Positions 21,632 through 30,511 of a DNA stretch of 64,000 nucleotides are shown in pieces; the stretch's first letter is position 1, and each line of letters opens with the position of its first letter. A model generated the notes under the pieces. That model did not search any database and was not told where the DNA came from. It saw nothing but the letters and a program-made list of their open reading frames with translations. Location: contig WLWP01000001.1 of the NCBI GenBank assembly GCA_012103505.1, positions 930,001-994,000 of the forward strand, read 5' to 3'. The position numbers and the translations under genes are program-made. The stretch comes from Pseudomonadales bacterium. Its GTDB lineage: Bacteria > Pseudomonadota > Gammaproteobacteria > Pseudomonadales > Azotimanducaceae.

Positions 21632-23158
21632 ATGTGCGGAATCGTAGGAATCGTCTCTCACAAGGATGTTAATCAGGAAATCTATGACGCTCTAACTGTG
21701 TTGCAGCATCGAGGCCAAGATGCTGCAGGCATGGTAACTAGCGACGGACGAACCTTGCATTTGCGCAAAGGCAACGGCTTGGTGCGAGATGTTTTTCGTG
21801 AAAACCATATGCTGCGGCTTGAAGGTAATGTGGGTATCGGCCATGTTCGCTACCCGACAGCCGGTAGTTCTAGTTCGGCCGAAGCGCAGCCGATGTATGT
21901 GAACTCGCCGTATGGCATTACGTTGGCACACAACGGTAATCTGACAAATGCTGAATCGCTGAAATCCGATCTTTTCGCTGAAGATCTTCGCCACATAAAT
22001 ACCAATAGTGATTCCGAAGTTTTGCTCAACATTTTGGCCCACGAGCTTCACTTACAACGTGTCCTGAACCCAACACCAACAGACATATTCAAAGCGGTTG
22101 CTGGTGTCCATCGTCGTTGCCAAGGCGCCTATGCAGCAGTAGCGATGATCATCGGATGCGGTGTGCTTGGTATTCGTGATCCGTATGGTATTCGCCCGCT
22201 GGTTTACGGGCGCAAAGAGACGGATGAGGGTTATGACTATATGCTGGCGTCCGAATCTGTTGCCTTGGACTCACTCGGGTTTGAGTTGATCGATGACGTG
22301 GCACCCGGCGAAGCAGTATTCATTACTAACGACGGCCAAATCTATCGCGAGCAATGCGCTGACAAGACAAGACTCGTGCCATGCATTTTTGAGCACGTGT
22401 ACCTAGCTCGTCCAGATTCGATCATGGATGAGGTATCGGTGTACAAAAGTCGATTGCGGATGGGTGAGCACCTTGCCGATAGCATCCTTTCTCGATATAG
22501 CCAAGATGAGCACGATATCGATGTCGTGATTCCCATTCCAGAAACTGGGCGTACCGCTGCCTTACCGCTCGCCCATCGTTTGAACGTGAAGTATCGCGAA
22601 GGTTTTGTTAAAAATCGTTACATCGGCCGAACCTTTATCATGCCTGGCCAGAGTCAACGTCGCCGTTCGGTAAGGCAAAAGTTCAACACCATTGAACTTG
22701 AGTTCAAAGACAAGAATGTCCTGTTGATTGACGATTCGATTGTTAGAGGCACCACTACCCAACAAATAATCCAAATGGCGAGGGATGCCGGTGCCCGGAA
22801 GGTCTACGTTGCATCGGCTGCACCTGCGATTAAGTACCAAAACGTATATGGCATTGATATGCCATCCTGCGAGGAATTTGTTGCGCACAACCGCACAGAA
22901 GAGGAGGTCGGTCGCATGCTTGGTGCGGATTGGCTAGTTTATCAGAAGCTCAATGACCTGAAATCCAGTGCAATGGAAGGTAATCCCAATATCGATGATT
23001 TTGAGTGTTCGACCTTAGATGGCCATTACGTGACTGGTGACATAGATGACACGTATCTTGAGCAGTTATCCTTGACTCGCAACGACAGAATGAAACAACA
23101 ACGTGAAGCCCAATCCGCAACGGATTCCAACGTTCTCGAGCTCCACAACCACGCCTAA
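21632..23158 (+). CDS. purF: Amidophosphoribosyltransferase
   Basis: First committed step of purine synthesis: PRPP plus glutamine gives phosphoribosylamine. The N-terminal glutaminase domain starts with the nucleophilic Cys right after Met ([12 protein letters not shown]), with the [10 protein letters not shown] and GHVRYPTAG motifs. The C-terminal phosphoribosyltransferase domain carries the PRPP loop [16 protein letters not shown] near residue 365 and the VIPIPETGR segment. At 508 residues it is full length. A MoxR-type gene follows with little or no gap. Confidence 0.96.
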   Translation: MCGIVGIVSHKDVNQEIYDALTVLQHRGQDAAGMVTSDGRTLHLRKGNGLVRDVFRENHMLRLEGNVGIGHVRYPTAGSSSSAEAQPMYVNSPYGITLAHNGNLTNAESLKSDLFAEDLRHINTNSDSEVLLNILAHELHLQRVLNPTPTDIFKAVAGVHRRCQGAYAAVAMIIGCGVLGIRDPYGIRPLVYGRKETDEGYDYMLASESVALDSLGFELIDDVAPGEAVFITNDGQIYREQCADKTRLVPCIFEHVYLARPDSIMDEVSVYKSRLRMGEHLADSILSRYSQDEHDIDVVIPIPETGRTAALPLAHRLNVKYREGFVKNRYIGRTFIMPGQSQRRRSVRQKFNTIELEFKDKNVLLIDDSIVRGTTTQQIIQMARDAGARKVYVASAAPAIKYQNVYGIDMPSCEEFVAHNRTEEEVGRMLGADWLVYQKLNDLKSSAMEGNPNIDDFECSTLDGHYVTGDIDDTYLEQLSLTRNDRMKQQREAQSATDSNVLELHNHA

Positions 23159-23180
23159 GTCAGGCGCGCGGCGGGACGAT

Positions 23181-24101
23181 GTGAAGGAACAGATCGAAAC
23201 GCTCATCGGTACGCTCAACACCGTACTTCTGGGTAAAGAACAGCAAATCAAACTCAGTTTGGCATGCCTTTTTGGCCGTGGGCATTTGCTCATAGAAGAT
23301 TTACCCGGCATGGGCAAGACACTGCTCTCGCACGCTTTGGCGCGTGTGCTTGGCTTGAGCTACAACCGAATCCAGTTTACCTCTGATGTGCTGCCCTCGG
23401 ACATTATCGGGGCAACGATATTTGATAAAAACGAAAATGGCTTTCGGTTTGTGGAGGGGCCACTCTTTGCCCAGCTCATATTGGCTGATGAGATAAATCG
23501 AGCCACCCCAAAGAGCCAGAGTGCCTTACTAGAGGCGATGGAAGAACGCCAAGTTACTCACGATGGCAAGACCCTCCTGTTGCCCGAACCGTTTTTTGTC
23601 ATCGCTACACAAAACCCTTCAACTCAGGCCGGAACCTTTCCCCTGCCTGAGTCTCAATTGGACCGTTTTCTCATGCGAGTTGAGTTAGGTTACCCAGAGC
23701 CTGCGGCCGAGCGAGAGCTTCTCCTGTCGGGTGACAGACGCGAACGTCTACAGGAACTTGATCCTGTGATTTCATTGGCCGAGCTCAATGAAATACAGGC
23801 GGGTGTAGACCAAATTGGCGTCTCAGAACCTTTGATTGACTATGTGCAACGACTGATCGCATTTTCGCGGCAAGGCAACGAATTCGCCTATGGGTTATCG
23901 CCTCGCGGTGCGCTGGCATTGTTGCAAAGCGCTAAAGCGTGGGCACTCATACACGACCACACGCATGTCGTGCCTGAGGATGTACAAGCTGTATTACCGA
24001 GCGTGGTTGAGCACCGACTGCGAGAATCCGCGGACTTCGCAGGTAACAGCGGTGGTGCACTTGCGCAGAAACTTCTTGGTAGTGTTGACGTAGTCGCCTA
24101 A
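23181..24101 (+). CDS. MoxR-family AAA+ ATPase
   Basis: AAA+ ATPase of the MoxR branch, generally thought to act as a chaperone for neighbouring enzymes or complexes. Walker A is in EDLPGMGKTLLS and Walker B in ADEINRATPKSQSALLEAMEE; ATQNPSTQAGTFPLPESQLD is a MoxR hallmark. From the GTG at 23181 it has 306 residues. A GTG at 23103 would lengthen it by 26 residues inside purF and lacks a Shine-Dalgarno. It forms a set with the next two genes (DUF58 and transglutaminase), a common arrangement whose substrate is generally unknown. Confidence 0.9.
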   Translation: MKEQIETLIGTLNTVLLGKEQQIKLSLACLFGRGHLLIEDLPGMGKTLLSHALARVLGLSYNRIQFTSDVLPSDIIGATIFDKNENGFRFVEGPLFAQLILADEINRATPKSQSALLEAMEERQVTHDGKTLLLPEPFFVIATQNPSTQAGTFPLPESQLDRFLMRVELGYPEPAAERELLLSGDRRERLQELDPVISLAELNEIQAGVDQIGVSEPLIDYVQRLIAFSRQGNEFAYGLSPRGALALLQSAKAWALIHDHTHVVPEDVQAVLPSVVEHRLRESADFAGNSGGALAQKLLGSVDVVA

Positions 24102-24117
24102 AACTTCGAGGTTTCGA

Positions 24118-25137
24118 ATGGAACACGCGGTGGCATCAGAGCAAACAAGCTCATCTCCTAAGGAAGCAGTAAACCGATCTGTACTGGGGCATCGTTTTGC
24201 ATCTTGGCTAGATCGACGAATTCCACCCGGCGCCATAATCAAGCTTAGCCAAGCGAATATCTTTATTTTCCCAACTCGAGCTGGTTTTGTGTTCGGTGCT
24301 TTGTTGATCGTGTTGATACTTGGTGCGATTAACTATCAAAATGCACTTGTCTACGGTGTCGCTTTCAGCCTAGGCAGCATGTTCATCGTCACAATCTTAT
24401 ACACGTTTCGGAACCTATCGGGACTGACCCTTGAGCTTGCTGAGTCGGATGTGGGCTTTGTTGGCGAAGACTTGCAATTTAACGTCAGAGTCGAGCGCCC
24501 CAAAGGTCGAGGGCGAGAAGGTATTCAAATTGGTTGGCCCGAAGGTTTTAAACAGTGGGTCGAGGTATTTGAAACTGAGGCAGCGATCGTACGTTTGTAT
24601 GTTAAAGCCGACAGACGTGGCTGGTTGAAGCCCGGCCGAATGTTGGTTGAAACATACTATCCCCTAGGTCTGCTTAGGGCGTGGACCTGGGTGGATATCA
24701 AAGCGCGAGGCCTTGCCTACCCGAAGCCAATTTTTCAAGAAATCTCAAATCGTCAATCTTCGCGCCGCAAGGATGAGGGTGAGTTGGTCGATCCGCTTGG
24801 TTCTGACGACTTCGTGGACATTAGAGAATACAAAGCCGGTGATCCAATCAAAAATATCATTTGGCGCTCGTTTGCTCGAACTAACGAGCTCGTCGTAAAA
24901 CGCTACGCAAGCTATGTTGAGCCACGCTTATGGTTTGATTTCCAGGATATTGCAGGGGACACAGAAGAGCGCTTAAGTCGATTGACTGGTCTTGCGTTGA
25001 AGGCGACTCGAAGTGATAGAGAGTTTGGCTTGAGAATTCCAGGTCTCGAAATCCCACCGGGAGTGGGCCAGGTACATCTTGATCGCGTGCTCAGAGAGCT
25101 TGCACTGTACGGGCAAGATAGGTCTGTCGATGGTTAA
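24118..25137 (+). CDS. DUF58 domain membrane protein
   Basis: A 339-residue protein with two adjacent membrane helices near residues 50-95 (AGFVFGALLIVLILGAINY, then ALVYGVAFSLGSMFIVTIL) and a C-terminal DUF58 region (REYKAGDPIKNIIWRSFART, about residue 235). Partners of this family are encoded beside MoxR ATPases and TgpA-like transglutaminases, as here. The ATG has GAGG upstream. Its 3' end overlaps the next gene by 8 bp. Confidence 0.87.
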   Translation: MEHAVASEQTSSSPKEAVNRSVLGHRFASWLDRRIPPGAIIKLSQANIFIFPTRAGFVFGALLIVLILGAINYQNALVYGVAFSLGSMFIVTILYTFRNLSGLTLELAESDVGFVGEDLQFNVRVERPKGRGREGIQIGWPEGFKQWVEVFETEAAIVRLYVKADRRGWLKPGRMLVETYYPLGLLRAWTWVDIKARGLAYPKPIFQEISNRQSSRRKDEGELVDPLGSDDFVDIREYKAGDPIKNIIWRSFARTNELVVKRYASYVEPRLWFDFQDIAGDTEERLSRLTGLALKATRSDREFGLRIPGLEIPPGVGQVHLDRVLRELALYGQDRSVDG

Positions 25138-27127
25138 GCGCCATGCGGGAGCAGGGATAGCTGAGCAAATTCCGCGCAACAGCCTCGCTTTGCTGATGGT
25201 CGCCCAGTTAGTTGTCGTCATACCCTTGGCAAGCTACGTCTCGATTTGGATAGTTGGTGTGTGCTTGTTCAGTGGATACTGGCGGACGCAAGTCTACCGA
25301 GGTCGCTGGGGCTATCCGCCAACGTGGGTCAAAGCGATACTTGTTGTCGCATCCTTTGCCGGTCTCGCAATATCAGGTTACCGCGCCTTCACGTTGGAGG
25401 CAGCGACGTCATTGCTTGTCCTTGCTTTCGCGCTGAAGCTCATTGAGATGCGCAATCGGCGCGATGCGTTCTTGGTGATTTTTCTTTGCTATTTTTTGAC
25501 CGCTAACGCTTTCTTATTCGATCAGTCTATTGCGATGGCGATCTATCAGGTCTTTGCGGTTATCGTCGCAACGGCAGCGCTGGTGGGTCTCAATCAGTTG
25601 CAATCAAGGGTCAGGCCTCTGGCAAGCTTTTGGACTGCTGGCGGATTAGTTTTGCAGGCGCTCCCGTTGACGCTGGTGTTGTTTCTACTTTTTCCTCGTA
25701 TTGGTCCGCTGTGGTCCGTGCCGCTGCCAAATGCCGCAACGACTGGGTTGTCAGACAAAATAACGCCTGGCGATGTGGCCAGTCTTAGTCAGTCGGACGA
25801 TCTTGCTTTCCGGGTACTATTTGAAGGCGAAGTGCCGCGCAATCGTGATCTCTATTGGCGCGGTCTAGTTTACAGCCATTACGAGCAAGGTACTTGGTCG
25901 GTAGGTCCCGCACTCCCGGTAGTTGCGAAGCCGAACTCTGATGCGAGTGAATTCGCCTATCAGATCTTTCTAGAACCGACCCAAAGTCGTTGGTTGTATG
26001 CGTTGGATACACCGACTGATTTCAGTCCCAAAATTGAAATGCTGCGCGACTTTAGATTGTTAAGCCATGACCCGGTTCGTTCAGTGCTTCGTTATCGGGT
26101 TGAAACTGACCGCGAGGTAGTTCTCGATCCCGAACTTCCGGGCTGGCTACGGCGCAGAGAGTTGGCACTACCCGAGGGGGATAATCCGCGCATGCGATCT
26201 TACGCTGCTTCTCTCCAAGCCACGTACAACCACCCCAGCGACATGGTTATGGCGATGATGCGTGAGTTACAAAACGACTTCGTCTATACGTTACAGCCGC
26301 CAACGTTACCGACTCGGGATGGTATAGATGCGCTTTGGTTCGATACACAAGCTGGATTTTGTAGTCATTTTGCTGGGGCCATGGTCTTCACGTTACGAGC
26401 GGCTGGCATTCCCGCCCGAATGGTTGGTGGGTATCAAGGCGGTGAAATAAATCCGGTGACCGGTCATGTGGTTGTTCGCCAATACCTCGCCCACGCGTGG
26501 GTTGAGTATTGGGTGGCAGAACGAGGCTGGGTGCGGGTTGACCCTACATCAGCGGTCGCGCCTGAACGAGTCGAGAGTGGTCTGCGTGCGGCACTCTCTA
26601 ACAATGAACGATCAGCATTGTCGATATTTACTACTGCCCGAATGGGTCAGGGGGCTATTCTAACCGACATTTTGCAATGGGCAGATTCCTTAGAACATCA
26701 GTGGAATCTATGGGTTGTTGGCTACGATGCTGATACCCAATCTTCGGTGCTGAAGGATCTGCTCGGAAAGATTACGCCTCTAAAAATAGGTATCGCCATA
26801 GCCGTCGGTGGCGGGGTGAGTTTGTTGTTTGTCAGCGTTGCACTTTTTTGGCGGCGCAGACCAGTGGGTCGGCACCCCGCAGCGCGCGACTATAGTAGTT
26901 TTTGTTTGCGTATGGATCGACTCGGACTCGGTCGGGAGCCTGGCGAAACTCCGGCGATTTATTTGGCTCGACTGGCAGCTATTGCAAAGTTAGATGGCGC
27001 TCAAGATGAAAATCTTGTGCAACGTGCGCTATACGACCCCGAAGCCCCACGTTCGACAATGCGTGCGTTACAACAGTGGTTGCGTCGGTTGCAGATAAAT
27101 CTTTTGTTTGCGCTGCGTAGAACTTAA
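25130..27127 (+). CDS. tgpA: TgpA-like membrane transglutaminase-fold protein
   Basis: A 665-residue protein with several N-terminal membrane helices (about residues 15-185), a DUF3488-like region and a transglutaminase-like papain-fold domain. The Cys is in QAGFCSHFAGAMVFTLRAAG and the His in YLAHAWVEYWV, followed by GWVRVDPTSA with the expected Asp. One more membrane helix lies near residues 555-580 before a DUF4129-like tail. The P. aeruginosa homologue TgpA is essential with periplasmic transglutaminase activity (family knowledge). The ATG at 25130 overlaps the DUF58 gene; an upstream frame start at 25079 is less likely. Confidence 0.87.
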   Translation: MVKRHAGAGIAEQIPRNSLALLMVAQLVVVIPLASYVSIWIVGVCLFSGYWRTQVYRGRWGYPPTWVKAILVVASFAGLAISGYRAFTLEAATSLLVLAFALKLIEMRNRRDAFLVIFLCYFLTANAFLFDQSIAMAIYQVFAVIVATAALVGLNQLQSRVRPLASFWTAGGLVLQALPLTLVLFLLFPRIGPLWSVPLPNAATTGLSDKITPGDVASLSQSDDLAFRVLFEGEVPRNRDLYWRGLVYSHYEQGTWSVGPALPVVAKPNSDASEFAYQIFLEPTQSRWLYALDTPTDFSPKIEMLRDFRLLSHDPVRSVLRYRVETDREVVLDPELPGWLRRRELALPEGDNPRMRSYAASLQATYNHPSDMVMAMMRELQNDFVYTLQPPTLPTRDGIDALWFDTQAGFCSHFAGAMVFTLRAAGIPARMVGGYQGGEINPVTGHVVVRQYLAHAWVEYWVAERGWVRVDPTSAVAPERVESGLRAALSNNERSALSIFTTARMGQGAILTDILQWADSLEHQWNLWVVGYDADTQSSVLKDLLGKITPLKIGIAIAVGGGVSLLFVSVALFWRRRPVGRHPAARDYSSFCLRMDRLGLGREPGETPAIYLARLAAIAKLDGAQDENLVQRALYDPEAPRSTMRALQQWLRRLQINLLFALRRT

Positions 27128-27213
27128 TCGCAAGTTCGCCGCAAAATTGTCTTGCTCAAAATGCGTGAGAGCGCGATCCTTAACAGGCCTTAGTCGCATC
27201 ACCCAGCGAGACC

Positions 27214-27666
27214 TTGAAAAGAAAACTTACCCCCTGTATGGGCATTTGCTCTACCACCTACGGTGACCTGGTTTGTCGCGGTTGCAAACGCTTCGCGCAT
27301 GAAGTGATTGACTGGAATGTATATGATGCGGATCAGCGCGAAGCAATTTGGCGTCGCCTGGAAGGGATGCGCGGTCAGATTGTCGGTCGCGTTTTTATGA
27401 TTGTCGACATATGGGTCTACCTCGCTTTCTGTCGTGAGCAGAGACTGCCCACCACAATAGAAACCAAAGCACTCGATGATGTGCTTGCCTCGCTCGTGCG
27501 AAACAACAACAAGATTTCTGCTGCGGGTCTTGCCTTGAAGTCGGACGGCGAGATCGAGCTGGGGTCAGATCCAGACGCATTAGAGGTTATGAAGCGCATC
27601 GATGTGGTTATCTACGGACAAGCGCTCGCTAACTACGAACGCAATTTTCGAGTTAGTTCAGCGTGA
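27214..27666 (+). CDS. DUF1289 (Fe-S-type motif) protein
   Basis: A 150-residue cytoplasmic protein. The N-terminus has the DUF1289 signature TPCMGICSTTYGDLVCRGCKRF, four cysteines spaced to bind metal or an Fe-S cluster, followed by WNVYDADQREAIWRRLE. Function is unknown. The C-terminal 90 residues lack recognised motifs. The start is TTG at 27214 because the motif begins only 6 residues later and no ATG precedes it. It abuts miaE without a gap. Confidence 0.8.
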   Translation: MKRKLTPCMGICSTTYGDLVCRGCKRFAHEVIDWNVYDADQREAIWRRLEGMRGQIVGRVFMIVDIWVYLAFCREQRLPTTIETKALDDVLASLVRNNNKISAAGLALKSDGEIELGSDPDALEVMKRIDVVIYGQALANYERNFRVSSA

Positions 27667-28272
27667 TTGTTCGTGCGCCCTGACATACAGCCAGTGCTTG
27701 AGTTTTTGCATGTGCCGACACCGGCGGGGTGGTCGGAGATGGCATGTGAACAAACGGCAGTGTTACTCAGCGACCATGCTAACTGCGAAAAAAAAGCAGC
27801 GAGCTCGGCGCTTGGCATCACGTACCGCTACATCGGCGAGCGGACGCTCCTACATCAGATGTCCCGTCTTGCACGTGAAGAGTTGCGCCACTTCGAGCAA
27901 GTTCTAGATTTGATGGAACAGCTAGATATTCCCTATGAAGATGTTACCGCGAGCCGATATGCGGGTGGACTGCATCGGCTTGTGCGCAAGGGTGAGCCAG
28001 ATCGTCTGGTGGATGTGCTCATTCTCGGTGCCGTGGTCGAAGCGCGTTCCTGTGAGCGTTTTTATCAACTTGCGCAGGTGTTGCCTGCGCCGATCGCTTC
28101 GCTGTATGGGCAGCTAATAAACTCCGAGGCGCGCCACTTCGCGGACTATCTCAAACTAGCGGCACAGTATGGTGATGTCAGTGGTCGACTCCCAGCGTTT
28201 TTGGCTGCAGAAGCTGAATTGATTGCATCGCCAGATGACGAGTTTCGCTTTCACAGTGGAGTGCCAGCTTAG
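27667..28272 (+). CDS. miaE: tRNA-(ms2io6A)-hydroxylase MiaE
   Basis: Non-haem diiron monooxygenase that hydroxylates the isopentenyl side chain of ms2i6A37 in tRNAs reading UNN codons. The ferritin-like four-helix bundle is recognised by its ligand blocks: ANCEKKAAS, REELRHFEQVLD, VVEARSCERFYQ and SEARHFADYLKL. At 201 residues it is normal. The start is TTG at 27667 or GTG at 27673, directly after the DUF1289 stop. It converges on lpxH with a 4-bp overlap. Confidence 0.92.
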   Translation: MFVRPDIQPVLEFLHVPTPAGWSEMACEQTAVLLSDHANCEKKAASSALGITYRYIGERTLLHQMSRLAREELRHFEQVLDLMEQLDIPYEDVTASRYAGGLHRLVRKGEPDRLVDVLILGAVVEARSCERFYQLAQVLPAPIASLYGQLINSEARHFADYLKLAAQYGDVSGRLPAFLAAEAELIASPDDEFRFHSGVPA

Positions 28273-29003
28273 GCCTTTACGGTGAATAACTCGTAGGGTC
28301 GAGATAGCGGAAAACAAAAGAGTTCAAATTTGTCGTCGTCTTGGTGAAGTCCCCACCCGCATCGCTCCCAGGCGCCAAGGACATAACGCGTAGTACCGCC
28401 CAGACGGTGAATACCAGGTCGATGGGTGTGTCCATGGATCATAGTCATCGCAGCGGTCTCGGCAAACTGAGCCTGCGTCACGGCAGCGTTCACGTCCATG
28501 ATATTGGCTGACTTGTTACTATTCTCAGCCTTGCTTTGAGCTCTTAACATTTGGCCAAGAGCTTTTCGTTCTGACAGAGTTTTGCTGAGAATGTCGGATT
28601 GCCATGCATCCGATCGAAACATCGATCGCATCTGCTGGTAGGCAGCATCGTCAGTACAGTACGCGTCGCCATGAGTGAGTAAAAGACCGTCTTCGGTGAG
28701 AAAAGGGTCGGCGTTTAAACAGACCCCGGCTTGCTTGGCAAATTTGTCGCCAAACAAGAAGTCACGATTCCCATGCATGACAAAAACATCGCAGTGTTCG
28801 GATGCTTGGGAGAGAACCGAGTTTAGAGAGATAGCAATTTGTGCATCATCGTCGTCGCCGATCCACATCTCAACTAAGTCACCTAACAAGTGGATCTCGT
28901 CAACGAATCTGCATTCACTAAGCATCAACTCTTTGAAACGCAAAAATACTCGGCTTTCTGGTTCTTCGAGGTGCAAATCGGAGATGAATAGGCGTGTCGT
29001 CAC
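28269..29003 (-). CDS. lpxH: UDP-2,3-diacylglucosamine diphosphatase
   Basis: Metallophosphoesterase that hydrolyses UDP-2,3-diacylglucosamine to lipid X in lipid A synthesis, acting at the inner membrane. Metal-binding motifs appear in order: SDLHLEEP, GDLVEMWIGDDD, MHGNRDFLFG, THGDAYCTDD and IHGHTHRPGIH. At 244 residues it is typical. It is translated after folD on the same strand with a 4-bp ATGA overlap. Confidence 0.95.
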   Translation of the reverse strand: MTTRLFISDLHLEEPESRVFLRFKELMLSECRFVDEIHLLGDLVEMWIGDDDDAQIAISLNSVLSQASEHCDVFVMHGNRDFLFGDKFAKQAGVCLNADPFLTEDGLLLTHGDAYCTDDAAYQQMRSMFRSDAWQSDILSKTLSERKALGQMLRAQSKAENSNKSANIMDVNAAVTQAQFAETAAMTMIHGHTHRPGIHRLGGTTRYVLGAWERCGWGLHQDDDKFELFCFPLSRPYELFTVKA

Positions 29004-29866
29004 GAAAGCTTGATCCCTTGATTAACTTTAGCTGCGAGCAACGTGTTTTCTAGCAGTGCAACTCTAGTCATGGGGCCGACACCGCCAGGTACAGGAGTAA
29101 TCCACGATGCGACCTCGCTCACAGCGTCAAATTGGACGTCACCGTGGAGTTTGTTGTTCTCCCCACGTGTAATGCCAACGTCTATTACGACAGCGCCGGG
29201 TTTAATCCAGTCAGCAGAGACGAGTCCCGGTTTACCGACAGCCGAGACAACTATATCCGCAAGACGTACTTTTTCAGGCGCGTTGCGGGTGAATTTATGC
29301 ACTGTAGTCACCGAGGCACCGGCAAGTAAGAGTTCCAACCCCATGGGACGACCGACATGGTTGGATGCGCCGATGACAGCGGCATCCAAGCCCTTATATT
29401 CGAGCCCGATGTGATCTAACAACATCATGACACCTCGTGGGGTGGCTGATCTAAAAGTCGGTCGACGGATTGCCAGGCGACCGATGTTGTATGCGTGGAA
29501 GCCGTCAACATCTTTAGCTGGCGCGATTAGGTCAATAATACGGTGCTCGTCTATATGTTCCGGAAGAGGAGTCTGCACCAACACACCATCGATGCTCGAA
29601 TCAGCGTTCAGATCGAGAATGCGTGCTTCCAAATCTTCTTGTGTGACGTTTTCGCTAAGGTGTTGCACGATGGAATGAAAGCCCACTTCGTCACAATCTT
29701 TACGTTTGCCACGCACGTAGACCTCCGACGCGGGGTCGTTGCCGACGAGGATTACCGCCAAGCCGGGTAAGCGAAAGCCCTGACTGCCCCAATTGGCGAC
29801 TTCTGCGGCGATGTCGTTGCGCAGCTCGCGAGCGATAGCACGGCCGTTAAGAATTTGCGCGGTCAT
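29000..29866 (-). CDS. folD: Methylenetetrahydrofolate dehydrogenase/cyclohydrolase
   Basis: Bifunctional enzyme interconverting methylene-, methenyl- and 10-formyl-tetrahydrofolate with NADP+. The catalytic lysine lies in VYVRGKRKDC near residue 55, the glutamine in GVLVQTPLPEHI, and the Asp in KDVDGFHAYNIGRL. The Rossmann part shows AAVIGASNHVGRPMGLELLLAG and TPVPGGVGPMT. Two usually conserved spots differ: the loop normally PCTPRG reads SATPRG, and FHPYN reads FHAYN. The 288-residue length is normal. It heads the folD-lpxH pair and is divergent from the tRNA genes. Confidence 0.94.
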   Translation of the reverse strand: MTAQILNGRAIARELRNDIAAEVANWGSQGFRLPGLAVILVGNDPASEVYVRGKRKDCDEVGFHSIVQHLSENVTQEDLEARILDLNADSSIDGVLVQTPLPEHIDEHRIIDLIAPAKDVDGFHAYNIGRLAIRRPTFRSATPRGVMMLLDHIGLEYKGLDAAVIGASNHVGRPMGLELLLAGASVTTVHKFTRNAPEKVRLADIVVSAVGKPGLVSADWIKPGAVVIDVGITRGENNKLHGDVQFDAVSEVASWITPVPGGVGPMTRVALLENTLLAAKVNQGIKLS

Positions 29867-29992
29867 AGCGGATCCAAAAGGTGCATTCTAAAGCGGATGC
29901 GGATTGGACCCAACACTGAATGGTGAAAGATCACTACGACCTGCAATCGTCGCTTTGCGCAACCACAAAAGGTTTAAAAAGGTGTTCACGGA

Positions 29993-30020
29993 TTGACGCT
30001 TGCGGTCAGAAGAGTATTAT
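29993..30020 (+). promoter_or_regulatory. Promoter of the tRNA-Pro/tRNA-Arg operon
   Basis: TTGACG (29993-29998), a 16-nt spacer and TATTAT (30015-30020), each one mismatch from consensus. A GC-rich discriminator follows (CCCGTCGCC), typical of stringently controlled stable-RNA promoters. The predicted start is about 10 nt before the tRNA-Pro gene. Confidence 0.8.
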
Positions 30021-30036
30021 CCCGTCGCCGATCATA

Positions 30037-30113
30037 CGGGGTATAGCGCAGTCTGGTAGCGCGCCTGCTTTGGGAGCAGGATGTCGGGAGTTCGAATCTC
30101 TCTACCCCGACCA
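30037..30113 (+). tRNA. tRNA-Pro (anticodon TGG)
   Basis: A 77-nt cloverleaf with encoded CCA. Acceptor arms CGGGGTA/TACCCCG pair fully. The anticodon stem CCTGC/GCAGG encloses a loop with TGG, and the T loop reads TTCGAAT. It sits 16 nt downstream of a near-consensus promoter and 11 bp before tRNA-Arg, so the two are co-transcribed. Confidence 0.97.
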
Positions 30114-30124
30114 ATTCACTACAT

Positions 30125-30201
30125 GCGCCTGTAGCTCAACTGGATAGAGCATCGGCCTTCTAAGCCGAGGGTTGAAGGTTCGAGTCCTTCCAGGCGTACC
30201 A
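30125..30201 (+). tRNA. tRNA-Arg (anticodon TCT)
   Basis: A 77-nt cloverleaf with encoded CCA. Acceptor arms GCGCCTG/CAGGCGT include a G1-U72 wobble; anticodon arm TCGGC/GCCGA with TCT in the loop; T arm GAAGG/CCTTC with loop TTCGAGT. Its last 22 bases recur with one mismatch at 31968-31989, an arrangement typical of tRNA-gene attachment sites. Confidence 0.96.
30180..30201 (+). repeat. Left copy of att-like direct repeat (tRNA-Arg 3' end)
   Basis: The 22-nt 3' end of tRNA-Arg (T loop, T stem, acceptor arm and CCA). It matches 31968-31989 at 21 of 22 positions, in direct orientation, 1788 bp apart. Confidence 0.65.
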
Positions 30202-30420
30202 ATAAAGACAATCACTGAGCGAAATTCTAAGCATTTTGAGGTCCTTCTGAGGCACCGTTTCCTTGGAACACCCTCTCAATCTCATACGATTCCAGCATAG
30301 TGCTCTCATCGTGTTCGGCCATCTCTGCCACCAATCTGGGCCGCAGGCGGCCCTTAAATGCTGATGTGGGTTGATCTCGCCGGGTTTGTACCGGTTTCTT
30401 AGTTTTTGAAGCTTGCCAAA

Positions 30421-30468
30421 GCGCTAACGATCGGGCGGACACTTTTTTTGTAACCGGCGCTAACGATC
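30421..30468. repeat. Paired 12-bp direct repeat
   Basis: GCGCTAACGATC at 30421-30432 and again at 30457-30468, separated by 24 bp, inside the putative island next to tRNA-Arg. Role unknown. Confidence 0.5.
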
Positions 30469-30492
30469 AAAAAAGCCCGCGCTTGGCGGGCT
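30469..30492 (-). terminator. Rho-independent terminator of the PEP-CTERM gene
   Basis: On the minus strand, arms AGCCCGC and GCGGGCT with a 5-nt loop, followed by a run of T (A-tract at 30469-30474 on the plus strand). It starts about 20 bp after the stop codon at 30512. Confidence 0.85.
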
Positions 30493-30511
30493 TCCTCAAT
30501 AGAGTCCGGAG

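Larger units (their letters stand above)
30202..30511. other. Gene-poor stretch between tRNA-Arg and PEP-CTERM gene
   Basis: About 310 bp. A 71-codon minus-strand frame (30227-30442) resembles nothing I recognise and is not called. A 12-bp direct repeat GCGCTAACGATC occurs at 30421-30432 and 30457-30468 (36-bp period). The far end holds the terminator of the PEP-CTERM gene. It could be the scar of an insertion, but no transposase or inverted repeat is recognisable. Confidence 0.4.

Noticed and set aside
30227..30442. A 71-codon minus-strand frame beside tRNA-Arg, basic in the first half and acidic in the second.
   Set aside because: No family likeness, no good Shine-Dalgarno, and it spans part of a short direct repeat; possibly a decayed insertion but not supportable as a gene.
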